Positions 24,991 through 55,385 of a DNA stretch of 64,000 bases are shown here, piece after piece. A model generated the notes under the pieces. It did not search any database, was not told the DNA's origin, and worked only from the letters and a program-made list of their open reading frames with translations. The translations under genes and the position numbers were made by a program. The stretch is taken from positions 30,107,386 through 30,171,385 of the forward strand of contig NC_092348.1 in the NCBI RefSeq assembly GCF_963676685.1, given 5' to 3'. The DNA comes from Mytilus edulis. Its lineage: Eukaryota; Mollusca; Bivalvia; Mytilida; Mytilidae. Within the stretch, counting starts at the first letter, position 1. Every line of letters begins with the position of its first letter.

Positions 24991-24999
24991 TCTTCTATG

Positions 25000-26760
25000 G
25001 TAAGATTTAAATAAAGGGAAACTAGAAACATGCAAATGTTGAGAAACAAATGAAGAAAAAAAATTGTAGCACACTTTATTTTTCTTGTTAAATTTTTTAC
25101 CCAATTTATGATTGTTGTATTAAGAAAATTTCGTAAAATGGTGATCATTTGGAAAAAATGAAGTTTTTGATAAACCAAAAAGACATCGAATAGTTATCAA
25201 AAAAGTGATGAAGAATGTTACAATCATTTGTCCCCATTATTAAAATAGGGGGTTTTGGATCCACCACTGAATTATCCCTCTGATCATTTGTTTGACATTT
25301 CTATAAAGTTTGAATTATGCTGATGTATAATTATTGTTGAGAAAATCCAAAACAAGATATTTGGTATATTACTGCAATTTTTTTCAAATTTAATAAAATA
25401 TATGTTGAGAACATTGTAAAATAGTGTGGTCGAACTGGTACTGTGTCCGAAACGTCTCGAAAGCCCCGAAATATCTAAAAAAAAATATCTAAGAAAATTG
25501 GCCAAACCATATGAAATATTTTCAAATCGTATTTGATTATCACTGAATCGGTACGGTTTTTATTATAAAAAAGAGTATTTTATACAGCTATACTTCCAGT
25601 TGTGAGAGCTGATTCATAGCATTACAGGAATATATTTAATATAAAACAAGCACTCTATTAATGAACCATACTGAATTCGTGCTGTTTAATGTCAAGTAGT
25701 AGCGGTATTATCTCAGTTGAATCGAAGCCATAGTTAAAAAAACACATTATTTTCCTATTGGTAATTTTCCTTTTCTTGATGGTGATGTTCCGTAAGTTTC
25801 ATCTAATTGCATGTCACTATAGTACAGCTGGGAACAGTATGTCTACCCATCAGTCAATCTATCAGTACCATGGTCATAATTATCTGTCAAAATATATGTT
25901 CCTGAGTACAACTAAAATAACCAAATGATAATTTTACAAAAATCAATTCATTTTCGTTATAAATTATTTTATCATGTTCTTGCAAATTCGGTGAAAATTA
26001 TCGTTTTACTTTCACTTTCACTTCAAATTTATAAATATTCAGGAAAGCTGATCTTAAATTTAAAATGACTTTTGGTGAGAGAAAAAAAAATCCCACGAAA
26101 TGAAACCGAAGGAAGTATGACACGAGCCATTATTTTGCCTTTTCACATTGAGTGAAAACAAAACTTTGATCTTTTCAAAACTATGCTAATTTTATTGATA
26201 CAGGGATAAGATACTGTATATATATTGTATTATGTCACCGTAGCACAGTAATGTCATTTGTGATGTCACTGTGTCCCAATTGATAAATTTGACCAAACAA
26301 AATATAAAAAAGAAGATGTGATATGATTGTCAATGAGATAACTCTCCACAAGAGACCAAATGACACAGAAATTATCAAGGTAATTTGACATGTAGATGTA
26401 TATTTTGCATATAACTTGTAAAGCGTAAAAAATAATAACACCTTTCTTTACTGAAATATATCCTTAGTATTAACATGTCGGGAAAAACAAATCATGTTTT
26501 TAAATCTCAAAATGAGGCAATTAGAGCAGTGTTGCCTCCTCAAAGGAAACAAGGTACTACATGTAAACACCGCACTAAATGTCTAAGGTAAAATTCGAAG
26601 ATTTTGCAGCTTAGAGCTTGATTGAAAAATGTGTATGTTGCCCTCAATATTGTTTTTGGGTATTTCAGTCGAGGTGTTGCTGCATCTGGGATCAATCGTT
26701 GACGTATTCCCCTTAAGTATTCATTGTAAAAGTTCAAATGTAATTTAAAATTCCAGAGTA
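25000..26760. other. Intergenic DNA with repeat relics
   Basis: Reverse relic TTTTGGATCCACCACTG at about 25254 and a SINE-like fragment at about 26303-26395 (GAAGATGTGATATGATTGTC). No gene seen. Confidence 0.45.
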
Positions 26761-26772
26761 AAATGGTATCTT

Positions 26773-27330
26773 CCAGTGGTGGATCCAGATATTTTCATAA
26801 GGGGCTCGCTGGCTGTCTAAGAGGGGTCCCACTTCAGTCAAACCTCATGGAAATCGAAATTCTTTTAGTACATGGTTCCTTTACATATTTTTTAAATAAT
26901 TTTCCGATCTTGAACGTATTCATGAATGAAACAACTACAGCGGTAAATATTGAAAAGACTTCTTTATATGAAATGTAGTACAATGAACCTGACATTTACA
27001 AGAATAAATACCGACCTATAGAGATAACACAGCCAAATGTGTCTCATTAGTAAAAATAGTGTAGGCGAATATACAGTTGAAAATTTACATGAAATAGACT
27101 TCCCTTGATAAACTTACATCTATTTCAATCTTGAACTGGTCGAATTTATCAAGATAAAGTACTTCTAGTAACTTGAATAATTATGTAACCAGGGGCGGAT
27201 CCAGCCATTTTAAAAAGGGGGGTTCATAACCCAGGACAAAAAGGGGGGTTCCACTACATGTCCCCATTCCAATGCATTGATCGTCCAAAAAAAGGGGGTC
27301 AAAATTACAGTTTTCTGTGACAAAGGTATG
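26773..27330. repeat. GGATCCAG...GGGG dispersed repeat fragments
   Basis: Two copies: about 26773-26850 (GGTGGATCCAGATATTTTCA) and 27190-27330 (GGGCGGATCCAGCCATTTTA then AAAAGGGGGGTTC), separated by unique sequence. Confidence 0.55.
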
Positions 27331-27339
27331 GATTTCAGG

Positions 27340-27680
27340 AGAAACACTTGTTCGAGTTATTGTTGACCGATGGTTTGTCGAGATTGGATTCAGTAGGATC
27401 ACTTGTTTGAGTTATTGTTAACCGATGGTTTGTCGAAATGGATTCAGTAGCACACTTGTTTGAGTTATTGTTAACCGATGGTTTGTCGAAATGGATTCAG
27501 TAGCACACTTGTTTGAGTTATTGTTAACCGATGGTTTGTCGAAATGGATTCAGTAGGAACACTTGTTTGAGTTATTGTTAACCGATGGTTTGTCGAAATG
27601 GATTCAGTAGGAACACTTGTTTGAATTAATGTTGACCGATGGTTTGTCGAGATGGATTTCAATAGGAACACTTGTTCGAG
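27340..27680. repeat. 53-55-bp minisatellite, about 6 copies
   Basis: Units carry ACCGATGGTTTGTCGA and GGATTCAGTAG then CACTTGTTTGAG; CCGATGG recurs at 27367, 27422, 27475, 27528, 27582 and 27635. Diverged relatives occur at 28370-28500. Confidence 0.9.
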
Positions 27681-27969
27681 TAAACCTGAAAAATTAAATT
27701 TTATGAGATCACATGACTCTATGAATAAGAAGATGTGATATAATTTCCAAGGAGACAACTCTCCACATATTGTTAGGCAAAATCTTGATATTTTATGTTT
27801 AAGCGCAGAAAGTATCATGTAAACTACGTTCTGTTATTGTAAATGCATTGTTTATTCATGTTTAATGGATGTTTAGAGTAAGTGTTGAATTGAAAGTATC
27901 GCATTAGTCAGTTATGGTCGGATGACGATATCTTAACTTGTATAGCTAAATTTAAATCTTTTTTGTATT

Positions 27970-28292
27970 TTTATGCCCCATTTATGTTTTTTTTGTCCCA
28001 TTTATGGACATTATGTTTTTGTTCTGTGCGTCCGTTCGTCTGTTCGTTCGTTCGTTTGTCCGTCCGTTTGTCCCGCTTCAGGTTAACGTTTTTGGTTTAA
28101 GTTTTTGGTCGAGGTAGTTTTTGATGAAATTGAACTTCCAATTAACTTGAAACTTAGTATACATTTTCCCTATGATATGACCTTTCTAATTTTAATGCCA
28201 AATTAGAGTTTTTATCCCAATTTCACGGTCCACTGAATATAGAAAATGATAGTGCGGATGGGGCATCCGTGTTTTATGGACACATTCTTGTT
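27970..28292 (+). repeat. Dispersed repeat, GGGGCATTATG family, copy 2
   Basis: Matches 13825-14155 through the CGTT/CGTC microsatellite, AGGTAGTTTTTGATGAA and CGGTCCACTGAA to GACACATTCTTGTT. Confidence 0.8.
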
Positions 28293-28504
28293 ATACTTAT
28301 ATTAAGATGTATGGTATTGTTTATATTGATTCATGACACTAATGGAAAATATTCTTTCTGTATGTTAACTTGTTGACATATGGTCTGCCGAGTTGAACTT
28401 CAGGAGTAAAACTTGTTCGAGTTATAGTTGACCGATGGGCTTTCGAGTTGGATTTCAGGAGGAATACCTGATCGACTTTGTTTGTTGTCATATGGTCTAC
28501 CACG

Positions 28505-29734
28505 AGGAACACCTGCGACAAGTCGGTGACCCTACATAATCATTTCATTTCAATCAAACAGAAATTTTTATATCAACAACAAATCAACTTTTTAACTACG
28601 GAAAAAAAATGGCATTTTCAATAAGAGATTTGATGATTTAAGATACATTGATTCAGAAACAATAATCATCGATTTTATGTGATTTCTATACAAATTGCCT
28701 ATTTTAGAATAATTCATTCAGCATGTTCAGTAATATTTCAAAAAAATAATGGGTTAAATGCATTGTTTTTTTTTTTATTTTCAGTTCAAGTTTAACAAAC
28801 CGCAGTTGTATGCAATATTAGACAAACATCTATAGCATATTATCCATTTACTTTACTTTAACCTGAATTTGATTAAAGAATCAAAACAAATCATCTTTCG
28901 ATGAAGTTAGAATTTATGACTAAATTAAAGAAAAATAAACGGTTTTATAAAACAGTAGAGGATATACAAATTTGTTTATCACAACTCACATGACTCAAAC
29001 TCAACAAACGTGCCAAAAAGCAAGAACAGGAGAAACGGCAAGTAAACCGTAACAAAAAATAGCAATGACGATTTTGAAGTACATCAGCAGCCTTGTAGAA
29101 AGTGAGGAATTATATTTTGCCAAAATGGTGCAAAAGATTGATGTGTATATATATAGCTGCTGCTAGACAAAATAAAACCAAAAACTTAATGAATGGAAAC
29201 TAATGAGCCAAATGTGATAGCGAATTTAGTAAATGATAAGAAGTATTAACCAAATATATAATAACCAGAACGGTGAAATTAAATTTAGTGAACTTAAATT
29301 TGATACTTGTATATGAAAATAATAATCATAAATAAATACATTCTCGAAGATACATTTTGGTTCAGATAGCTAGATAATTAAATTCAGTCTAGTATTTCCT
29401 CTGATTTGCGACTTGCGTGATTGTTCAATAAAACTTTAACTTTCTTTAAAAAAAAATGACAACCTTATACGTTCATTTATTTATGTAAGCAATTGCATAC
29501 ATGTAACGGGTAACTACCCTGCGTTCATCTAAGCGTGAAATTCATGTGATTTTATTAGTTTCGTTTCATATTTTTCTGGAACATTCCTATATTTGTATCA
29601 ACTTTTTCCGTCATGCGCAGTAAACATGATAATTTCGAAAGTCGGCTTCCATTAAAGAACATGAATTTTAGGTCATAGTCAAATGTCAATCATTTAACAA
29701 GACGTCATTACTTCTGTTTGACAAGAAACTTTTA
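28505..29734. other. Intergenic DNA upstream of TENT4
   Basis: AT-rich; presumably contains the TENT4 promoter. No recognisable promoter element or repeat. Confidence 0.45.
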
Positions 29735-46853
<17,119 letters not shown>

Positions 46854-48293
46854 TAGAAGCTGTTAGACAGTGAGTGAGAGAGAGAGAGACAAGAAACTGA
46901 ACATGTGTGATGACCGTTTATGCTACATTAATGGAGGCTGACTTTTGTTTCAATGTAAATACACATTATTTTTTTTTAATCAAGTTTCGTTTCATGGATT
47001 TGATTCTTAAAGAAACTTTCAAAAAAAATCTCAGCAACTATGTTTTATGTATGTTGAAGTCATGAATAAATTAACATTTATTTACAAATTTGATTTGAAT
47101 GACGAAACTTAATTTAAAAAAAAAAAAGAAAAAAATATATTTAAACACTACAAAGTTAGAGAAAAAAATATGAACCAACATTCATAGTGTATATTTATCA
47201 TGTAAAGTCATATTTTATTCTAGGAAGGTAATCAATTTGTAATGTTCAATTATTCATTCATGAAGTACTAGTGTAAGGATACTTTAGGCAGTTATATTTT
47301 TCCAGTTTCATAGTTACAAATACAGAATAGAAAATTATAGGTAATCATGTCACATTTAATTGTAAATGTATTTCCTGAATTTCTCATACTTAAAACAACA
47401 ATTTTCCATACATCTGTAATACATTTATTGATTTACAATATTATTAATTTTCTCTTGATTTGTAATGAACCAATGTGTAATCACAATAGACAAGCTACAC
47501 ATCACTCTTTTCTCAAATGTAATCATCATGGTAAAGTTAGACTGTTGTTAAAACATTTTCTGTACATCATTAATAACTCTTAAGCAAAGAAAATTGTGAA
47601 ATTGGAACAACATGCCTTTCATCTAGAAAAAATGAGGAAAACTAGCTTTACATTTTACATTAAAAAGCCTTATTCTGTGTTAAGCACAGGTTAAATCAAG
47701 TTGTGATAATTAAGAGAGAGAGAGAGTGAGATGAAAGTTTTATGAATGTTTTATTATAAAAGGGAGAGAGAGATCATTGATCAATGTTTATTCTTAATAG
47801 TGTTGTGAATAAGTGTAATTGAATTGAAAATACAGTAACATAAAGTAATCTCTTAAATGAAAACTTCCTTAAGAAATATAGCCACTTCAGTGAAGTGTTT
47901 ACTACTTAGCCATATCTTTTATAGGATCAAGATTGTGTGAAAAAAAAAACAGATAATGAATTTGTGTTTGTTGCAATATTCAGAATTTTCTGGTTTTTGT
48001 TTGCAAAAATATATCAGAGACCAGAATAATATAATTCTTTTCAACGGAAACCACTATTGGCCATGTGATGCACAAAGACTTTTTATTTTTTGTTTACTAG
48101 TTAAATTTGTCGCACACTTTTTACAAAAGGGTTGTCAATAAGATTAGCAGCTATTGGGAATGAATAGATATACAATTGTGTACCAAAGATATAGTTTTAA
48201 AGTGCTACTTCCTTATTTTAGTGTTTTAATTGTTTAAAACAAATCCTGATAATTCTATACCTCTCTATTGTTAAGTTTCTTCTTTGTAATTTG
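46854..48293 (+). other. TENT4 3' UTR (presumed), proximal part
   Basis: AT-rich non-coding sequence with short GA microsatellites at about 46870-46890 and 47712-47730. Its extent is unknown without transcripts. Confidence 0.4.
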
Positions 48294-48993
48294 TTTAAAG
48301 GGGCACTAGCTGTCAAATTCATTGTAACCGATTTGACTCAAATTCTCATATTTGGTTTATAACAATGTAAAACATTTATCCAAACTATCAAAAGTCTAAA
48401 ATAAACAGTTTACAGAGCATGGGGTAGATAATATATAGGTTCGTTTCGTGTGTATTTTAGTCCAGACGCCATCTAATTAACTATCGATTTGACCTCAGAT
48501 GACCATATAAGCGATGTAAACAAAAATAAAAATACGAATAGATTAAACCAACACGTGCAATTGCATTTCTATAGGTCTGTTTGATTTTATTTTATAGATT
48601 AAAAATAGATGTTTCTCATTGTTTTTAACCATATAAGAATGATTTTATGTGCATCGAATTAGTAATCAAATGATTTACCGTAGTTTCACTTTCATTGTTG
48701 ACATTCGTTTTCTTTAAGTAACCAGTTCACGTACAATGCATGCGTTGTCAATCTCTAGCTAGGGGTTAACTTGAAGTTCACATGAATATCGGTTAACTTA
48801 GAATGATGATGACGTTTTCACTTGCAAGTGAATCAGTCAAAAATTATGTTTAATCGCTTATTTCAACAAAATTAAAGGAAATTGATTGCTAAAAGCAAAT
48901 TATTATTTCATTATTCCAATTTGATTAATGATTTATCTAAAAAAAAATCATACTTTATTTTTTTATATATATCGTAGCTAGTGCCCCTTTAAA
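48294..48993. mobile_element. TIR element, 700 bp, downstream of TENT4
   Basis: TTTAAAGGGGCACTAGCT at the left and its exact complement at 48976-48993. The flanks are themselves imperfect direct repeats of about 63 bp (48230-48293 and 48994-49055; AAACAAATCCT, TTCTATACCTCTCT). A diverged, reversed relative is at 56750. Confidence 0.75.
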
Positions 48994-49301
48994 ACAAATC
49001 CTTACATATTCTATACCTCTCTCTCTCTTTCTCTTAAGTTTTTTTTTGTAATTGAAATAAGTATAAGTGTTTATGATTGATGATTTCCTTAGCGTCTTTT
49101 ATTAAAGATCAACATTTATAAAAACATATTATTAATGGTTAAAAACTTAACATTTGTAGGGCTTATTGATCAGAATAAATTTTCTTCCTTAATAAAGTTA
49201 AGCATTTGTAAGGGTAGTTTATATATAAAAAAAGTATAATAATCAATGTCTGATGTCTGTATATAAATATGTATAATGTATGTTACTAGTGCTATACGTG
49301 A

Positions 49302-49307
49302 AATAAA
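49302..49307 (+). terminator. Possible TENT4 poly(A) signal (AATAAA)
   Basis: AATAAA about 2.45 kb after the TENT4 stop. If used, the 3' UTR would contain the TIR element at 48294-48993. Nearer or later signals are possible; RNA data would decide. Confidence 0.3.
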
Positions 49308-52300
49308 ATGTATTCAATTTAGACACCAAACTCTTTTGTTAATTTGAAGTGTATGATTAAATGTAGATTCATGAAAAAAATACCGGTAGCAAGCAGTGGG
49401 CATAAGGGGAAAGAAATCCATGACATCCTCTCTTGAGATATATTTTTGCCAGGGCATTTTTTAAAAGGTTATTACATGCATGTTTACTTGAGTTTGTATA
49501 TGACTGCTGGGGATCAAAAGCATTGTACATATCATGTTTGTTTTAGTTTTATGTTTTAGGAATGTGAAGAGAGAGTAAAGTGTATCAAGTGCCCCCCATT
49601 TTACTGAGATTGTTTCATGTTTATATATGTATGTATGTGCTCATCAATCTATCATTTTGTTAATCACTTTCATTTTATCATTGTCAAGTGTTTCATATTT
49701 TAGTTTTATATAGCTTGTCACTACAAAATATTTCATCGTCAAAATGCGTCAGTAGAACTATGCATATAAAAGGTGTAAATTTTCTTAAAAGCGTTGAGAT
49801 GTGAATATTATGAGGAATGGATTTGAATGTGCATTTCTGTATAGATAAAATCTTATTTTGTAATGACAAACTAAATAAATGCCTCCATGTTTTTGTTGAC
49901 TGTTACAACTTTTTTGTTACTTGTCATTTTACAAGCTAGTCAGTATTTTCAACATGCCAAATTTTATCTACTATGACCATAGATAGCTTCATTGTATCTG
50001 GGAATGAATTCTTAATCACTTGTTTGAGACATATGAATAAAAGGTGATATTTGTGCTGTATGCATGAATCATCCACACTTTTTTAACAATAACTTTTTCA
50101 TCGAAAGTGATGTCTCTAAGAGAAATCATACATTCTCTACTTAATATTCCAAGTTATGTGAATATAAAGTTTTCACCTTATTATTCACTATCAGTACAGC
50201 AGATTCTATGAGTAACACAGACAAAAACCTGCTGTTTATGATTGAGATTGATGCAAAATTCATTTTACTGCAATGGCAATTGGAAAGATAGCTGAATCCA
50301 TTATATTGCAATGAAAATCAGAAACAGACTCAAATCTGCTGTACATGATAGCAAAACAAAAATGATTTAATTAGCAATCATGATCATAGATTGTATTGTA
50401 TCTGCTGTACAGATAGCAGATAATTAGGTGTGGTTTTGATCTATAATGGATAGGCAGCAGTTATTTCAACATACTAATATAATTGCCCACAGATTTAGGC
50501 TAGGCAAGTCTTGGTGCTTTTAATAAAAAAATATACAAAAAGTGATATAAAGGCCTTCTACCAGGTAGTTGTATTTGAAATAAGGAGCAAAATAATTAGC
50601 ACTTTTGTATATATTACTGTAATCAATTTTTGTGCCAGTTCTGAATAATTGTGATAGTAATTTGTGCAACTCTGCATATGCTTATAATGAATTAAAACAC
50701 CATTTTAAATATTTTTTTAAAATACCAAATTATTTTGAAATTATTTTTTAAACAAAATTAGTTGTACAGCATATACTAAATTTGGTTTAACAATTTGAAG
50801 TAGGTCAAAATCTCAAAATTCTTTATTCACTATGTTCTTTTGTGTTGATTAAAAGCATTCAAAGCATATTGTAGTCTTAAGTATGATGTGGAATTATGCA
50901 TTTATTGATACTAGTCCAATGATACTAACAGTTTGGTCTTTCCCTGTCAAAATGGCCATTTTAATAAAATGCAATTATAATACATGTAACACGAATTTTC
51001 GCAGTTGTTTGAAGATCATGAAGCAATGTTATGTAAATGTTATTATTGTTTATATGTTATTTTGTTACACATTTGTCAAAGCAGAAATCCTCTCATTTGA
51101 TTATTGTCTTTCTGTAGGTATTTTATAATTTGTCTGTGTAGTGTTATATTTTATTGCAAATAGAAAATTATTGAAAAAAAAAAATATTAATGATAAATTA
51201 TGCTATAAGTTTCAGGTATCTAGATGAAAGTCCAATGAATTAAAAAAAAAACATTTTGTATTTTGTCGTGAATAGGTTTTATAACTAGAATGTATTTGTG
51301 TTAATCAGGTTTGTTTAAAGTAATATATCCAAAATGGTTAAATACCAGAAAAGAAAAAGATATGTCGAAATTATCACCTGTAAAAAAATTCAACAAAGGG
51401 AAATTGTGTGAAAAATTAAACATTTTACATCATAAAAAACTAGTCACTTTATATTTCCTTCACCTGGAAATCCTGAAATTTACTTTATTAAACAATCTAT
51501 CCATGAATTTTTATTCACTCAGATTTATACTTGCTCTTTTATCCAATTATAAATATTAGAAAAATTTGAAGAAACATACATGGAATTACCAAAAAAGAAA
51601 AATCCACAAAGTTGTTGCCTAGTATAAATAATTAATTATTTTGTTAGTTTAAACATACTTAATTGTACAAAAAGGAAAAATGGATTAGACATAAATTTTT
51701 CAACTTAGTAATGTCTTCTCCACTTTATTTTGGTAGTTGACAGATTCACAGGTATAAAATAGAACTGCAGTTTTAGTGTCTAAACAAGATATTGCTCAAG
51801 GTTAAAATATGTGTATTTTTGTGATGTAAGTTGTAATTACTCAGTTTTATTTCATATTGATCTATTTTTTTCTATATTTTGTTCCTTTTTTTCTGTATAA
51901 AAGTATAAGCTGTGGTACAGCATTTTATTCTGAGTCTAATTTAACTTTTATAAAGTCAAACTGATATTGTTTAATTAAAATGAATGCATAATAAAACAAT
52001 GCCATTTAGGGTTCTATTAAAGTAAGTTAGTTCATTCTATGCAGTTTTTATATGACATTATTTTCTCTACAGAATTAGAAATATATAATAATTGATTGAC
52101 TGTATCCAACAGATGTTTAAAGTTTTTGATAAATTTGAAGAACTTGCTTTTTAATGTCTATATTTTTTCTCCCTGAGTGATTTAGTGGAGAAATGTGATG
52201 TTACATTTTATATTTTACAACACTACATTTTTTATTTAAACACTAACAATATGAATATAATTTTTCATGTATAATAGTCAAAAGATTATTAAATTGATAA

Positions 52301-53139
52301 TATACACTATTTATTAGAATTACCCAAATTTAATGAAAAGTTATTTTTAAGGAAAATTTTACCTTTTAATAAATCTTCTTAGGAAAATAATGTAAAAAAC
52401 TTATTAAGTGGGTAAAGAAGGAAAAAAGTCACAAGATTAATGTGTTTATCAGTACAAAATAATGATCTTGAATTATTGAAACAGTTTCTACCTTAGAAAA
52501 ACAATTCTAGCAAAACAAAGTTGTTTACTTTGTATCAAAAAGGTTCTGAAGTTTTTGTGTACCATTTTTACAACATTTTAACTGTTATAATATTTCAGTA
52601 TTTTGGGAAATATTAAGCAAATTAATTTTTTGACTGGATTCCTTGTAATATAAATGTTCACACATACAATGCAGAAGTTCTGCCAGATGTATTTATATTG
52701 AAAATATGTTTAAATCGTTTATATTGATAGATCACAAAGATCTGTGCAATATTGTTACTGTAAAAGAAGTAAAAAAACAAATAAAAACAATAAAATGAAA
52801 TAAAAATGAAAATAATTATTTGCCTTAGTTTTATATTTAGTTTACCCAAAGTTTTTTTTATGGGACTCTGTTTTCTTATATTTGTTATTTCTATTGGTTG
52901 CGATCTTATTTATCCTTTGCCAAAAATTGTTTCACCCTCTTTAGTCCTAGGGTTAGATAATAAACACTTTATCAATGTTTACCGATATTATGAGCTACTA
53001 CGAAGGTGGGCAAGAATACATACAATTTTTACAGGACTAAAATGAGGGTTAATACAAGGAAACATGATTGTACAATTAATACAATGAGTAATAGGATTAC
53101 TATATTTTATCAATGCAAGGTACCGTATACCTATAAAAA
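49308..53139. other. Intergenic AT-rich DNA
   Basis: Only short, compositionally random ORFs; no splice-consistent exon, tandem array or recurring repeat recognised over nearly 4 kb. Confidence 0.5.
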
Positions 53140-53400
53140 TAAGTAGATGTAGATGTTAATGACACAACTATCCACCAGAGTTCAAATGAAGCAAATGTAA
53201 GCTATTGTAGGCAATTGTACAGCCTTCAACATGAGAACAAGCCAGTCCACTATAAAAAAAAGTGAACCATTCAAACTGGAAAACTTAACAGCCTAATTTA
53301 TAAACAATTTATGTAGAAGAATAAAACATTATGTACATCGAATCACAACAACCACTTAACCACAGGCACATGAAGAATTTGTAGGGGTTAAACATGTTTA
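53140..53400 (+). repeat. Diverged SINE-like repeat
   Basis: Order of blocks (TAGATGTAGATGTTAATGAC, CAGCCTTCAACATGAG, ATTCAAACTGGAAAACTTAA, ACCACAGGCAC) parallels the SINE-like repeat in TENT4 intron 6, with substantial divergence. Confidence 0.45.
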
Positions 53401-53485
53401 TGATCTCTTAACCCTACCTACTGCAGGTCATGTCATTTCTTGATATATGTATATAGCTATATATCAGACAGTTCTATAACTTGTT

Positions 53486-54092
53486 TGCTTCCACTTGATG
53501 TTATAAAACTTCTACACAATGCTTATGACCACAAAACACAGATCAAGTTTGAATTTTGGTGGTGTCACTTTAACCGTTTTAGAGTTGTGCTCCTTCACCG
53601 ATAGAAAAATTGCTGATTTATTCCCTTCTGTTCTCTCTTCCTTTTGGTTTGCCTCAACCATATGTTATGCAACTTATACGCAATGCTTATTATCACAGAA
53701 TACAGATCAAGTTTGAATTTTGCTGCTGTCACTGTAACCATCTTGGAGTAAAATCCCTTTACAAATGGACAAAATACTTAATCGTTTCTGTTCTCTAAAT
53801 TAAGTTTGGCTCTACGAAATGTTATGAAATTTATACATTTTAAATGCTTATTACCACAAAATACAGAGCCAGTTTGAATTTTGGAGGATTCACCTAAACC
53901 GGTCAAGAATAATGTACCTTTACAAATTGAAAAAAGCTGAATTTTGTTTCTTTCTCAGACTGAAGTTAATAGCCTCAACCAAATATTATGGAACTTATAC
54001 ACACTGCTTATAACGACAAAATACAGATTACTTTAACCGTTCTAGAGTTATGTCCCTGGATCGAATTTTTATACAAACATTTTTTTATACTA
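53486..54092 (+). repeat. About 160-bp tandem repeat, 4 diverged copies
   Basis: Each unit has a CAATGCTTAT-like start, ACAGATCAAGTTTGAATTTT and a CTTTAACCGTTTTAGAGTT block; phases at about 53514, 53680, 53838 and 53999. ORFs here are by-products. Confidence 0.75.
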
Positions 54093-54320
54093 ATTGGTGT
54101 TGGATTTTGTAAAGCATGGCGACTGATGCGAGATTTCTTCTTTGTTTTGATTTTAAACATATTTTATTCATTAAGATATAAAAAGGATTGAGCAACAGGC
54201 ACAGCCTATAAAAGCTCTCTCCATAATACATGTACAAGGTATAATTCAATTACAATTGATTTTTTTAATTCTTTTGACTTGCAGGTAAGTTTATGAATTA
54301 AAATGGGGGTGGTTTTTTTG

Positions 54321-55385
54321 TCGAGCCTGCAACTTTTGTTGCAGAAAGCTCGACATAGGGATAGTGATCCGGCGGCGACGGCGTTAGCTCACTTCTTAAA
54401 AGCTTTATATTTTAGAAGGTGGAAGACCTGGATGCTTCATACTTTGTATATAGATGCCTCATGTTACGAAGTTTCCGTCAGTCACATGTCCAATGTCCTT
54501 GACCTCATTTTCATGGTTCAGTGACCATTTGAAAGAAAAGTTCAGATTTTTTGTAATGTTGAATTCTCTCTTATTATAAGTAATAGGATAACCATATTTG
54601 ATATGTGCGTACCTTGCAAGGTCCTCATGTCTGTCAGACAGTTTTCACTTGACCTCGACCTCATTTCATGGATCAGTGATCAATGTTAAGTTTTGGTGGT
54701 CAAGTCCATATCTCAAATACTATAAACAATAGGGCTAGTATATTCGGTGTATGGAAGGACTGTAAGGTGTAATGTCCAACTGGCAGGTGTCATCTGACCT
54801 TGACCTCATTTTCATGGTTCAGTGGTTATAGTTAAATTTTTGTGTTTTGGTCTGTTTTTCTCATACTTTATGCAATAGGTCTACTATATTTGTTGTATGC
54901 AATGATTGTAAGGTGAACATGTCTAGCGGGCAGATGTCATGTAACCTTGACCTCATTTTCATGGTTCAGTGGTCAAAGTTAAGTTTTTGAGTTTTGGTCT
55001 TTTTATCTAATACTATATGCCATAGGTCAACTATATTTGGTGTATGGAAATATTTTATGATCTTTATGTCAGTCACGCAGCTTTTATTTGACTGTGACCT
55101 CATTTTCATGGTTCATTGCACAGTGTTAAGTTTTTGTGTTTTGGTCTATTTTTCTTAAACTATAAGTAATAGGTCAACTTTATATGTTGTATAGAAGCAT
55201 TGTTAGCTGTACATGTCTGTCTGGCATGGTTCATCTGACCTTGACCTCATTTTCAAGGTTCATTGGTCTTTGTTTAGTTATCTTGGTTAATGTTAAGTTT
55301 ATGTGACAGTTGTAATAAAGCTTAGCTTTATACTTAGGACTATCAACATAATATCAATGGCGAGACATTTCAGCGTGTGCACTCT
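54321..55385 (+). repeat. Dispersed repeat with about 148-bp internal tandem units (x6)
   Basis: Head GTCGAGCCTGCAACTTTTGT with an inverted AGCTCGACA, tail ATGGCGAGACATTTCAGCGT. GACCTCATTTTCATGGTTCA recurs near 54501, 54657, 54802, 54949, 55095 and 55243. Confidence 0.8.

Noticed and set aside
27340-27680. CRISPR-like array
   Set aside because: Units are contiguous minisatellite repeats without unique spacers, in an animal genome.
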